Assembly: GCA_017853235.1 (NCBI GenBank)
Contig: JAFMJX010000008.1
Span: 1-22,551, forward strand
Reading direction: 5' to 3'
Source: Chitinophagaceae bacterium
GTDB lineage: Bacteria > Bacteroidota > Bacteroidia > Chitinophagales > Chitinophagaceae
DNA: 22,551 nucleotides
Each line of letters opens with the position of its first letter. Positions within the stretch are counted from its first letter, which is position 1. The notes under the pieces are model-generated. The model made no database searches and was not told where the DNA came from. It saw only the letters and a list, made by a program, of their open reading frames with translations. Both the position numbers and the translations under genes were made by a program. Shown piece after piece: positions 15,017-22,498 of this stretch.

Positions 15017-17854
15017 CTACTGCATTTCTATGGCCAGATATTTTGCAGTATGTGTTTTGGATTTTTTTATCATTTCTTCGGGAGTACCTTCAAATTGTAT
15101 GAATCCTCCCCCGCTGCCTCCTTCAGGTCCTAAATCAATGATGTGATCTGCCACTTTGATGACATCCATATTATGTTCAATAACTAAAACTGTATTTCCC
15201 CTGTCCACCAAACGATTCAATACTCCAATAAGTAATTGAATGTCCTGAAAATGTAAGCCAGTTGTAGGTTCATCTAAAATGTAAAAAGTTTTTCCTGTAT
15301 CTTTTTTACCTAATTCGGTTGCTAATTTCACTCTTTGTGCTTCGCCTCCACTTAATGTAACTGCAGACTGACCTAATGTGATATAACCCAAACCAACATC
15401 GTTTAATACTTTAACTTTTCGATAAATAAATGGAACCGCTTGGAAAAACTCACAAGCTTCTTCAACAGTCATATTTAATACGTCACTGATTGATTTTCCC
15501 TTGTATCTTATTTCCAAAGTTTCTCTATTAAATCGCTTTCCTCCACATTTTTCACAATGCACATATACATCGGGTAAAAAATTCATTTCTATGACCCTCA
15601 TACCACCACCTTCACAAACATCACATCTACCTCCTTTTACATTAAATGAAAAACGACCTGCCTGATACCCTCTTATTTTAGCTTCTGGCACAGATGCAAA
15701 TAAAGTTCGAATGTCTGTAAAAAAACCACAGTAAGTAGCCGGATTACTTCGAGGTGTACGTCCAATAGGAGATTGATCTATTTCAATGACTTTGTCAATA
15801 TGTTCTAGCCCTGTGACTTTTTGGTAAGGCATAGGCTTGGTTTTACTATCATAACAATATTGTGATAGTATGGGATACAAAGTTTCATTAATAAGAGTTG
15901 ATTTTCCACTACCGCTCACTCCTGATACCACTATAAAACTTCCTAATGGGAAATCAACATTAACTTTTTGCAAAGTATTTCCTGCAGCCCCTTTGATATG
16001 AATACATTTTCCATTCCCAGTTCGTCTCGTCGCTGGGATTTCAATTTTCTTTTTACCCGACAAAAATAAAGCCGTGTCTGACTTTAATTTCAATATGTCA
16101 GTTGGGGTACCTTGCGCAACAATATGTCCTCCATAAATTCCAGCTTTTGGGCCAATGTCCACTAAATAATCAGCAGCCATCATAATATCTTTATCATGCT
16201 CCACAACTAATACCGTATTTCCAATATCTCTTAATTGTTTTAAAGCAGTGATTAATCTTTGATTGTCTCTTTGGTGTAAGCCAATAGAAGGTTCATCTAA
16301 TATATAAGTAATACCTTGTAATTGAGACCCAATTTGAGTTGCCAATCTAATGCGTTGTGATTCTCCCCCACTTAAGGATTTAGAAGGCCTGCTTAATGAT
16401 AAATAAGATAAGCCTACATTCATCAAAAATGAAATACGATCATTGATTTCTTTTAAAATTGTAGGCGCAATTAAGGTGTCTTTTTTATCTAATGACTTAG
16501 GCAATTCTTGAAACCATTTTTCCAAAATATCAAGGTGCATGTCATTTAATTCACTTATTGTTTTTCCATTTATCTTAAACCATAAACTTTCTTTTTTTAA
16601 TCTTGCACCACCACATGCTTCACAGGTATTTAATTCCATGTATGTTTCTACCCATGATTTTAAATGGTCCGTACTTTGTGAAGAGGTAAACCATCTTTTT
16701 AACATAGGCACAATCCCTTCGTAACTTCCTGTATAAGCATCAGGGATGTTTTCATCATTTAAATCCAAGCCTAGGCTGTTTGTAATATTTTTATCACCAA
16801 ATAAAATTAATTGTAATTGATCTTTAGATAAATCCTTAATGGGTTTATCTAAACTGATCTTATGCTTTTTTGCAAATTGTTTTATTTGCAAAAACACACT
16901 AGCTTCTCTTGCTTCTCCCAATGGATGAATGGCCCCTTGATTAATACTTAGAGTATGATCAGGAAGTAATAAATTCATATCCACCGCATATACATTACCT
17001 AAACCTTTACATGTTGGACATGCCCCATAGGGAGAATTAAATGAAAAACTGTTAGGTGAAGGTTCTTCATAACTCAATCCTGTATCCTCACACATTAATT
17101 GTTTAGAATATTGTGTCACTTTTGTCTTTCCCTCTTCTAATAAAAAAAGTAAATCCTTCCCCATTTTCAAACATTGACTAACACTCTCTGTCAATCTTGT
17201 TTTCATGGATTCATTTACTGGAAAACGATCTACTACAATTTCTATATCATGAATCTTATAGCGGTCTACTTGAAACTTTGGACGCAATTCAATGATTTCA
17301 CCATCTACCCTTGCTTTTACAAAGCCTTTTTTTCTAATTTCTTCGAAAAGTTCTCTGTAATGTCCTTTTCTTCCTCTTACTACAGGAGCTAATAAATTGA
17401 TTTTTTTATCTTTAAACTTGGTATAAATATTTTGAATAATTTCTGCTTCACTAAATTTTACCATGGGTTTTCCCGTTTGGTAACTATAAGCTTTACCAAT
17501 TCGAGCATATAACAAACGTAAAAAGTCATACAATTCTGTCACTGTTCCAACGGTTGAACGAGGATTTTTATTTGTTGTTTTTTGTTCAATTGCGATCACT
17601 GGGGAAAGACCTGTAATTTGATCCACATCAGGTCGCTCCATTTCGCCCATAAATTGACGGGCGTAGGCACTAAAACTTTCCATATATCGCCTTTGCCCCT
17701 CATTGTATAAAGTATCAAAAGCTAAAGAAGATTTACCACTTCCACTTACCCCTGTAAACACCACCAAGGCATTTTTGGGTATGGAAATGTCAAAATTTTT
17801 TAAGTTATGCTCACGAGCACCTACGACTTTGATATGTTCTTTTTGCTGATTCAT
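15017..17854 (-). CDS. uvrA: Excinuclease ABC subunit A
   Basis: UvrA is the DNA-damage sensor of nucleotide excision repair. It dimerises and loads UvrB at lesions. From the ATG at 17854 it is 945 aa, near the usual length (about 940). It has two ABC ATPase modules. The first has Walker A GVSGSGKSS (about 35-43), signature LSGGESQRIRLATQIGS and Walker B YILDEPSIGLHQRD. The second has GVSGSGKST, LSGGEAQRVKLATELGK and FYILDEPTTGLHFQD. The C-terminal zinc module (CDVCEGGG, CEKCGGKRFN) is complete. The first zinc module has only three of four cysteines: CEDT in place of CxxC, then CPTC. The frame is open to a TTG at 17881, but residues before MNQQKEHIKV are not family-like. The gene is divergent from the PAP2 gene. 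Confidence 0.98.
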   Translation of the reverse strand: MNQQKEHIKVVGAREHNLKNFDISIPKNALVVFTGVSGSGKSSLAFDTLYNEGQRRYMESFSAYARQFMGEMERPDVDQITGLSPVIAIEQKTTNKNPRSTVGTVTELYDFLRLLYARIGKAYSYQTGKPMVKFSEAEIIQNIYTKFKDKKINLLAPVVRGRKGHYRELFEEIRKKGFVKARVDGEIIELRPKFQVDRYKIHDIEIVVDRFPVNESMKTRLTESVSQCLKMGKDLLFLLEEGKTKVTQYSKQLMCEDTGLSYEEPSPNSFSFNSPYGACPTCKGLGNVYAVDMNLLLPDHTLSINQGAIHPLGEAREASVFLQIKQFAKKHKISLDKPIKDLSKDQLQLILFGDKNITNSLGLDLNDENIPDAYTGSYEGIVPMLKRWFTSSQSTDHLKSWVETYMELNTCEACGGARLKKESLWFKINGKTISELNDMHLDILEKWFQELPKSLDKKDTLIAPTILKEINDRISFLMNVGLSYLSLSRPSKSLSGGESQRIRLATQIGSQLQGITYILDEPSIGLHQRDNQRLITALKQLRDIGNTVLVVEHDKDIMMAADYLVDIGPKAGIYGGHIVAQGTPTDILKLKSDTALFLSGKKKIEIPATRRTGNGKCIHIKGAAGNTLQKVNVDFPLGSFIVVSGVSGSGKSTLINETLYPILSQYCYDSKTKPMPYQKVTGLEHIDKVIEIDQSPIGRTPRSNPATYCGFFTDIRTLFASVPEAKIRGYQAGRFSFNVKGGRCDVCEGGGMRVIEMNFLPDVYVHCEKCGGKRFNRETLEIRYKGKSISDVLNMTVEEACEFFQAVPFIYRKVKVLNDVGLGYITLGQSAVTLSGGEAQRVKLATELGKKDTGKTFYILDEPTTGLHFQDIQLLIGVLNRLVDRGNTVLVIEHNMDVIKVADHIIDLGPEGGSGGGFIQFEGTPEEMIKKSKTHTAKYLAIEMQ

Positions 17855-17893
17855 GGATTTGGGTAAAGTTATAACAACCAATCAAATAATTAG

Positions 17894-17926
17894 TTGAGTA
17901 AGCAACATAAACATTTTGTAATTTTG
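17894..17926 (+). promoter_or_regulatory. Candidate promoter of the PAP2/NPP operon
   Basis: A TTG at 17894-17896 and TAATTTTG at 17919-17926 are separated by 22 bp, close to the Bacteroidota -33/-7 arrangement. The -7 box ends 22 bp before the PAP2 ATG. This is the best-formed promoter in the window. Confidence 0.6.
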
Positions 17927-17948
17927 AGGAAAATAGACTGTATTTATA

Positions 17949-18572
17949 ATGTCTTCATCCAATCGCATTCCATCTCCGTTTGTTTTAGCCCAGGTATTAT
18001 CTTTGGCCATTGCCTTGGCATTATTCTCCTTGAGTTTTTGGGAGGGTCGTGAAGCCTTATTTTTAAGCTTAAATGGAGATTTGGGTAAAATTTCGGACTC
18101 TTTTTTTACTTTTTGTACCGAAGCTGCTGAGGGCTGGATTTGGATTCCTTATTTTATTCTACTCGCGTCTTTTTTCAAAAAAGATGGAAGATTAATTATA
18201 TATAATTTTTTAATCTCTACTTTGTTGACGCAAATTCCAAAACAATTTATTTGGCCCACTGTAACCAGACCCACCGCAAGTGGTATAGATCCAACTCAAA
18301 TTCATACTGTGCCAGGAATGGAACTTCATAGCTTAAATAGTTTTCCATCAGGGCATACAGCTACCGCATTTAATATCTTTTTATTGACAGTTTACTTTTT
18401 CCCTTATCCTAAGACTATTTTATTGGGGCTTCTATACGCGATTTTTTGCGGATATTCCCGCATTTATCTAGGACAGCACTTCCCACTAGATGTGGCAGGA
18501 GGTATTTTGGTAGCAATTGCTAGTATTCACATCAGCAAATGGTTAGGAAGTGTCTTAAAAAATTCAATTTAA
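17949..18572 (+). CDS. PAP2-family membrane phosphatase
   Basis: This integral-membrane phosphatase of the type-2 phosphatidic acid phosphatase family removes phosphate from lipid-linked substrates such as phosphatidylglycerophosphate, undecaprenyl diphosphate or lipid A. The 207-aa protein has about five or six membrane segments. The catalytic triad of motifs is present: K98 with R107-P108 (K followed by eight residues then RP, against the canonical six), FPSGHTATAF (P133-H136) and SRIYLGQHFPLD (S170, R171, H177, D181). The last two match the consensus fully. The substrate cannot be assigned. The NPP phosphodiesterase gene begins 11 bp downstream and is probably co-transcribed. Confidence 0.9.
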   Translation: MSSSNRIPSPFVLAQVLSLAIALALFSLSFWEGREALFLSLNGDLGKISDSFFTFCTEAAEGWIWIPYFILLASFFKKDGRLIIYNFLISTLLTQIPKQFIWPTVTRPTASGIDPTQIHTVPGMELHSLNSFPSGHTATAFNIFLLTVYFFPYPKTILLGLLYAIFCGYSRIYLGQHFPLDVAGGILVAIASIHISKWLGSVLKNSI

Positions 18573-18583
18573 AAACAACTAAA

Positions 18584-19855
18584 ATGAAAAATAAAATCAC
18601 TTTAATATTTTGCAAACTATTTTTTGTTTTTCAAATATTTGTTTTGTCACTCAAAGCACAAGATACCACTCAACAAATCACAAAAGGAAGAACGAATAGT
18701 GCAGATCAAATGAAAAAACCCTATGTGATTTTAATTTCAGCAGACGGCTTTAGAGCTGACTTTGCCGAAAAATACCAAGCTAAATTTTTATTAGCTGCAT
18801 CCCAAAAAGGAGTACGTGCTGATTATATGACCCCTTCTTACCCCTCTGTTACTTTTCCCAACCATTATACCATCGTCACTGGTTTATATCCTTCACATCA
18901 TGGATTGGTGGACAATAGTTTTATTGACGTCCCAAGTAATGGTTTTTATACTATGAGTAATAAAAAAACAGTAGCTGAAGGAAAATGGTATGGAGGAACT
19001 CCTTTATGGGTATTAGCTGAGCAACAAAAAATGATTGCAGCCAGTTATTACTGGGTTGCTTCAGAAGCCCCTATTCAAGGTGTGAAACCCACTTATTATT
19101 ATATTTATAATGAAAAAACCGTCATTGATGCAAGAATAAAAGCAGTCAAAGATTGGTTAAGCCTTCCGCCTGAAACCCGACCACATTTAATTAGTTTTTA
19201 TTTTCCTCAAGTAGATCATGATGCCCACGATATGGGGCCAGAAGATCCCAGGGTTCAAAAAAGTGTTCAATGGGTAGATAGCAGCATCAACGCATTGCAA
19301 ATCGCATTGGAACCTTTAGGCTTACCTATCAATTACATATTTGTTTCAGATCATGGCATGACCACTGTAGATAATATAAATCCATTAGGCTTACCAACTA
19401 GCATAGATACTGCCTCCTTTAAAGTGCCTTGGGGAGATGCGCAACTTCATTTGTACGCAAAAGATCCATCAAAAATTGAATCTACTTATCAATCTTTAAA
19501 AAATGAGAAAGATATTACCGTTTTAAAGTTAGATGAAACACCTGATTATTGGCATTATAAAAGTTCAGATGATTGGCACCAACGTTTAGGTGATTTATTA
19601 CTCATTCCACATTTACCAAAAATTTTTAATTTATCTAAGAGTAAAACCACTAAAGGCAAACACGGATTTGATAATCATTTGCCCGATATGAGAGCCAGCT
19701 TTATGGCATGGGGACCTGCATTTAAAAAGGGAATCAAAATAGCAGGTTTTGAGAATGTAAATGTATATCCTTTAGTCGCACATATCTTAGGTCTTCAAAT
19801 TGATGAAAAACAAATTGATGGCCGCTTAAAAGTGTTAGCTCCCATTTTAAAATAA
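18584..19855 (+). CDS. Secreted alkaline-phosphatase-superfamily enzyme, NPP type
   Basis: This nucleotide pyrophosphatase/phosphodiesterase-type enzyme hydrolyses phosphodiester or pyrophosphate bonds using two metal ions. From the ATG at 18584 it is 423 aa, with a signal peptide (KNK, a hydrophobic stretch at about residues 5-23, cleavage after KA or AQ near 25-26). The metal and catalytic residues are all visible: D54 in SADGF, the nucleophile T90 in PSVTFPNHY, D211 and H215 in VDHDAH, D256 and H257 in SDHGM, and H360 in KGKHGFDNH. This is a complete NPP active site. The preference for nucleotides or phospholipid headgroups cannot be read. An earlier in-frame ATG at 18539 overlaps the PAP2 gene and would bury the signal peptide. 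The pairing with PAP2 suggests extracytoplasmic phosphate or lipid salvage. Confidence 0.9.
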   Translation: MKNKITLIFCKLFFVFQIFVLSLKAQDTTQQITKGRTNSADQMKKPYVILISADGFRADFAEKYQAKFLLAASQKGVRADYMTPSYPSVTFPNHYTIVTGLYPSHHGLVDNSFIDVPSNGFYTMSNKKTVAEGKWYGGTPLWVLAEQQKMIAASYYWVASEAPIQGVKPTYYYIYNEKTVIDARIKAVKDWLSLPPETRPHLISFYFPQVDHDAHDMGPEDPRVQKSVQWVDSSINALQIALEPLGLPINYIFVSDHGMTTVDNINPLGLPTSIDTASFKVPWGDAQLHLYAKDPSKIESTYQSLKNEKDITVLKLDETPDYWHYKSSDDWHQRLGDLLLIPHLPKIFNLSKSKTTKGKHGFDNHLPDMRASFMAWGPAFKKGIKIAGFENVNVYPLVAHILGLQIDEKQIDGRLKVLAPILK

Positions 19856-20062
19856 CCATTTTACCTTTGTCGATTTGTTATAGACTATCCTCCGATATTC
19901 AATTTTTAAGCAGTTTTAACAAGGTTTTTATGCCTCATTTTTAATGAAGCATTATAAAAATCATGCCATAATTTTTGATAGGAAAAAAATAAATATACAT
20001 TTAATGATAATGAATTATGTATGCAATAATTGAATTGCTCAAACCTTCATTATGGTATATTT
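19856..20062. other. Intergenic region upstream of the regulator gene
   Basis: This gap of 207 AT-rich bases lies between the NPP and regulator genes. TACCTTTG at 19862-19869 matches TAnnTTTG and would start a transcript with a long leader of about 190 nt. A hairpin, TGCCTCATT (19931-19939) against AATGAAGCA (19943-19951) with one mismatch, has no T tract on either side. No ORF or known RNA is recognisable. Confidence 0.4.
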
Positions 20063-20656
20063 ATGAGTAAAATAAAAATTTTAATATTAGAAGATAATCT
20101 ACAAATTGCAGATGAATTATTTCTAATATTAAGCAAACAAGGTTATGAAATAACATGGGCAGAGGAATATAAAACGTCCTTGGAAATGCTTAAAAAACAA
20201 AAACCTCAAATTGCCATTTGTAAAATGGAAATTGGCAAATCCACAGCCAGCATTGATTTTGCAACCGATGCGTATTTAATCAGTCCCAAAACTTTAATCA
20301 TTTATGCTTGTTTTTATCCTTCCACTGCATCCATGAAACAAAAAAATCACACCAGCACGATTCAATATATTTTTTATCCATGGGATAGCTTGCAAATAAA
20401 AAACACCATTCAATTTGCCTTAGATGAAATTGAAAAAAATAAAAAAAGAGAAGCTTTATTAGACAAACTTAGTGGCACCGAATATAAAGTGGTGGACTTA
20501 ATTTCCAAACAAAAGAAAAGTAAAGAAATTGCAAACATTCTTTTTATTGCAGAAAAAACAGTACGCAACCATCGCTACAATATCATTAAGAAACTACAAT
20601 TACCCAATGATAATAATAGTTTACTCAAATGGGCTTTGGCACACTTAAGAGATTAA
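20063..20656 (+). CDS. LuxR/NarL-type DNA-binding regulator with degenerate receiver domain
   Basis: The 197-aa protein has a response-regulator-like N-terminal domain (about residues 1-120) and a C-terminal LuxR-type helix-turn-helix (about 135-190: LSGTEYKVVDLI, SKEIANILFIAEKTVRNHR, IIKKLQL). The domain starts with ILILEDN, keeping acidic pocket residues E10 and D11. The phospho-acceptor Asp position is K54 (ICKME), the conserved Thr/Ser position is C83, and the conserved Lys before Pro is Y105 (IFYPW). Phosphorylation by a histidine kinase is therefore unlikely, and no kinase is nearby. I chose the ATG at 20063 because it gives MSKIKILILEDN. An in-frame start at 20030 adds 11 unrelated residues. 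The target genes are unknown. Confidence 0.85.
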   Translation: MSKIKILILEDNLQIADELFLILSKQGYEITWAEEYKTSLEMLKKQKPQIAICKMEIGKSTASIDFATDAYLISPKTLIIYACFYPSTASMKQKNHTSTIQYIFYPWDSLQIKNTIQFALDEIEKNKKREALLDKLSGTEYKVVDLISKQKKSKEIANILFIAEKTVRNHRYNIIKKLQLPNDNNSLLKWALAHLRD

Positions 20657-20675
20657 ATAAAAAAGAAAGTATCAT

Positions 20676-21521
20676 TTAACGATAAGCAATCACAGGCTGC
20701 TTACTGACTCCTAATCCATCTATTCCTAGTTCAACGACATCCCCTTCTTTCAAATAAATATTGGGAGTAAAGCCCAAGCCAACTCCTGCAGGAGTTCCTG
20801 TACTTATCACATCACCTGGCAATAAGGTCATAAACTGGCTGAGATAGGATATAAGTTGTGGTATATTAAAAATTAAATCATCGGTATTACCATCTTGCAT
20901 CATCTTTCCGTTTAAGGAGAGCCACAAACGTAATTGATGCGGATTTGGTATCTCATCTGGCGTTACCATCCAAGGACCTAGTGGAGCAAAAGTATCACAA
21001 CCTTTTCCTTTATCCCAAGTACCTCCTCTTTCTAATTGAAATTCTCTTTCACTAACATCATTGTGTAACACATATCCTGCGACGTATTGCATTGCATCTT
21101 GTTCACTAACATAACTTGCTTTTTTTCCTATCACTACGGCTAATTCCACTTCCCAGTCAGTTTTGACAGAATTTTTAGGAATGATGATAGGATCAAATGG
21201 CCCAGATAAAGAAGTAGTTGATTTCATGAATAAGATGGGCTCAGTAGGGATATTCGCTCCAGTTTCTTTAGCATGTTTTGCATAATTCAAACCTATGCAT
21301 ACAATTTTTGAAGGCCTTGCTATGGGAGCACCTATTCTTTCATTTGCATCAATTTCAATAAGCTTTTCTTTTGCAATAATTTCAGCCAACTTTGTCAATC
21401 CTTCCTGTGCAAAAAAAGATTCGTTGTAATCATTTATAAATGCGCTTACATCATAATTTTTTCCATTTATATGCACTCCTGGTTTTTCTTGCTCATTTTT
21501 TCCAAAGCGAATTAATTTCAT
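20676..21521 (-). CDS. Fumarylacetoacetate-hydrolase-family enzyme, probable diketo-deoxysugar-acid hydrolase
   Basis: This 281-aa cytosolic enzyme of the FAH fold hydrolyses C-C bonds in beta-diketo acids using a divalent metal. The signature GLNYAKHAKETG is at about residues 77-88, followed by PILFMKSTTSLSGP. Metal ligands E124, E126 (WEVELAVVIGK) and D155 (HNDVSERE) are all present, and the C-terminal GDVISTGTPAGVG is typical. The resemblance is strongest to ureidoglycolate-lyase/2,4-diketo-3-deoxy-L-fuconate hydrolase proteins. The upstream neighbour, 16 bp away, is an SDR that fits the preceding step, so the pair would convert 2-keto-3-deoxy-L-fuconate through the diketo acid to pyruvate plus lactate. 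Both family members have broad substrates, so the exact sugar is inferred from context. Confidence 0.88.
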   Translation of the reverse strand: MKLIRFGKNEQEKPGVHINGKNYDVSAFINDYNESFFAQEGLTKLAEIIAKEKLIEIDANERIGAPIARPSKIVCIGLNYAKHAKETGANIPTEPILFMKSTTSLSGPFDPIIIPKNSVKTDWEVELAVVIGKKASYVSEQDAMQYVAGYVLHNDVSEREFQLERGGTWDKGKGCDTFAPLGPWMVTPDEIPNPHQLRLWLSLNGKMMQDGNTDDLIFNIPQLISYLSQFMTLLPGDVISTGTPAGVGLGFTPNIYLKEGDVVELGIDGLGVSKQPVIAYR

Positions 21522-21537
21522 GTTTCTTTTTTTAATC

Positions 21538-22299
21538 TTAACTATTTAATGTTACAAAACCTCCGTCAATACTAAAATCACTGCCTGTAATAAACCCTGC
21601 TTCCTCACTACATAAATAAAGTACTTGATGTGCTACTTCGATTGGTTTACCCATGCGACCAATTGGTTGGGTCTTTGATAATTTATCAAACATTTCAGTT
21701 TCCTGTCCTGGATAATTCTTTTTTAAAAATCCATCTACGAAAGGGGTATGCACTCTTCCTGGAGATACTGTATTACATCTTATATTGTCTTTGATATAAT
21801 CCTTTGCAACACTCATACTCATTGCGTGCACCGCACCTTTACTCATGCTGTAGGCAAAGCGATCAGACAATCCTACTTTGGCCGCGATAGAACTTATATT
21901 GATAATACTTCCTCCCGTTTTTTGCATCACTGGCAATACTGCATGCATACAATTGTATACCCCTTTTACATTGACATCATATACTTTATCAAAATCTGAT
22001 TCACTGGTATTCGTAGCATTACCAATATGAGATATTCCCGCACAGTTTACTAAAATATGTATGTGAGCAAAAGATTTGAATGAATCCGTCACGGCATTTT
22101 GTTGCGTAACGTCTACACTTAATGCAGTTGCTTTACCCCCTTGCTTATTAATTTCATTGACAGTTTGGGAGGCAGCTTCTTGATTTAAATCTACAACAAT
22201 TAATTCAGCTCCTTGTTGTGCTAAAACTTTACACACTTCCTTTCCAATACCACTTCCGCCTCCAGTAACTATTGCGACTTTATGATTGAGTTGAAACAT
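21538..22299 (-). CDS. SDR-family dehydrogenase, probable 2-keto-3-deoxy-L-fuconate dehydrogenase
   Basis: This 253-aa classical short-chain dehydrogenase/reductase oxidises a sugar-acid hydroxyl with NAD(P). The cofactor motif TGGGSGIG is at residues 12-19. D37 after the second strand (VVDLN) favours NAD over NADP. NCAG is at 85-88 and N110 in VNVKG. The catalytic residues are S136 or S137, Y150 and K154 (YSMSK). The C-terminal FITGSDFSIDGGF is standard. Assignment to 2-keto-3-deoxy-L-fuconate oxidation rests on the FAH-family gene 16 bp downstream. Neither the dehydratase nor the sugar dehydrogenase of the pathway is in the window. The start at 22299 fits the family (MFQLNHKVAIVTGG). Confidence 0.88.
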   Translation of the reverse strand: MFQLNHKVAIVTGGGSGIGKEVCKVLAQQGAELIVVDLNQEAASQTVNEINKQGGKATALSVDVTQQNAVTDSFKSFAHIHILVNCAGISHIGNATNTSESDFDKVYDVNVKGVYNCMHAVLPVMQKTGGSIINISSIAAKVGLSDRFAYSMSKGAVHAMSMSVAKDYIKDNIRCNTVSPGRVHTPFVDGFLKKNYPGQETEMFDKLSKTQPIGRMGKPIEVAHQVLYLCSEEAGFITGSDFSIDGGFVTLNS

Positions 22300-22466
22300 A
22301 ATAAATTGATTTGAATGGAATTTATTTTTTAAAGTTTTATTCCATAATGAAATTAATAAAAATAATTAGGATGGCCGTCATCTAGTAGGACCCATAAATA
22401 TATCAGCAGAGGTTTGAGTACTTTGGCCCATTGGGTTTATGGATGAGTATAAAAACAGATGGGCAT
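22300..22466. other. Intergenic region between tRNA-Pro and the SDR gene, rich in short inverted repeats
   Basis: These 167 bases hold no convincing ORF or TAnnTTTG element. ATGGAAT (22315-22321) and ATTCCAT (22339-22345) form an inverted repeat with a 17-nt gap just upstream of the SDR start, a possible operator. Further left of the tRNA, CCATAAA (22392-22398) can pair with TTTATGG (22436-22442), and GCCCAT (22426-22431) with ATGGGC (22459-22464). The arms overlap, so these could be alternative structures. The identity is unknown. Confidence 0.35.
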
Positions 22467-22498
22467 AAAAAAAGCCAGTATTGCTACTGACTTTTTTT
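22467..22498 (-). terminator. Rho-independent terminator of tRNA-Pro
   Basis: The arms 22467-22480 and 22485-22498 form a 14-bp stem on the minus strand with one G-U wobble. It is capped by the GNRA-type loop GCAA and ends in a run of seven U. The hairpin begins at the last A of the tRNA's encoded CCA. Confidence 0.85.

Noticed and set aside
17855..17881. A nine-residue extension of UvrA from 17881.
   Set aside because: The start codon would be TTG and the residues are not UvrA-like. The ATG at 17854 gives the expected beginning.
18539..18583. An NPP start at 18539 overlapping the PAP2 gene.
   Set aside because: It would place 15 polar residues before the signal peptide. The ATG at 18584 gives a proper Sec signal.
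19931..19951. A hairpin after the NPP gene considered as a terminator.
   Set aside because: It has one mismatch, a 3-nt loop and no T tract on either strand, so I left it only as a note in the intergenic entry.
21748..21999. An 83-aa frame on the plus strand inside the SDR gene.
   Set aside because: It is antisense to conserved SDR motifs, and its His/Tyr-rich composition is unlike that of real proteins here.
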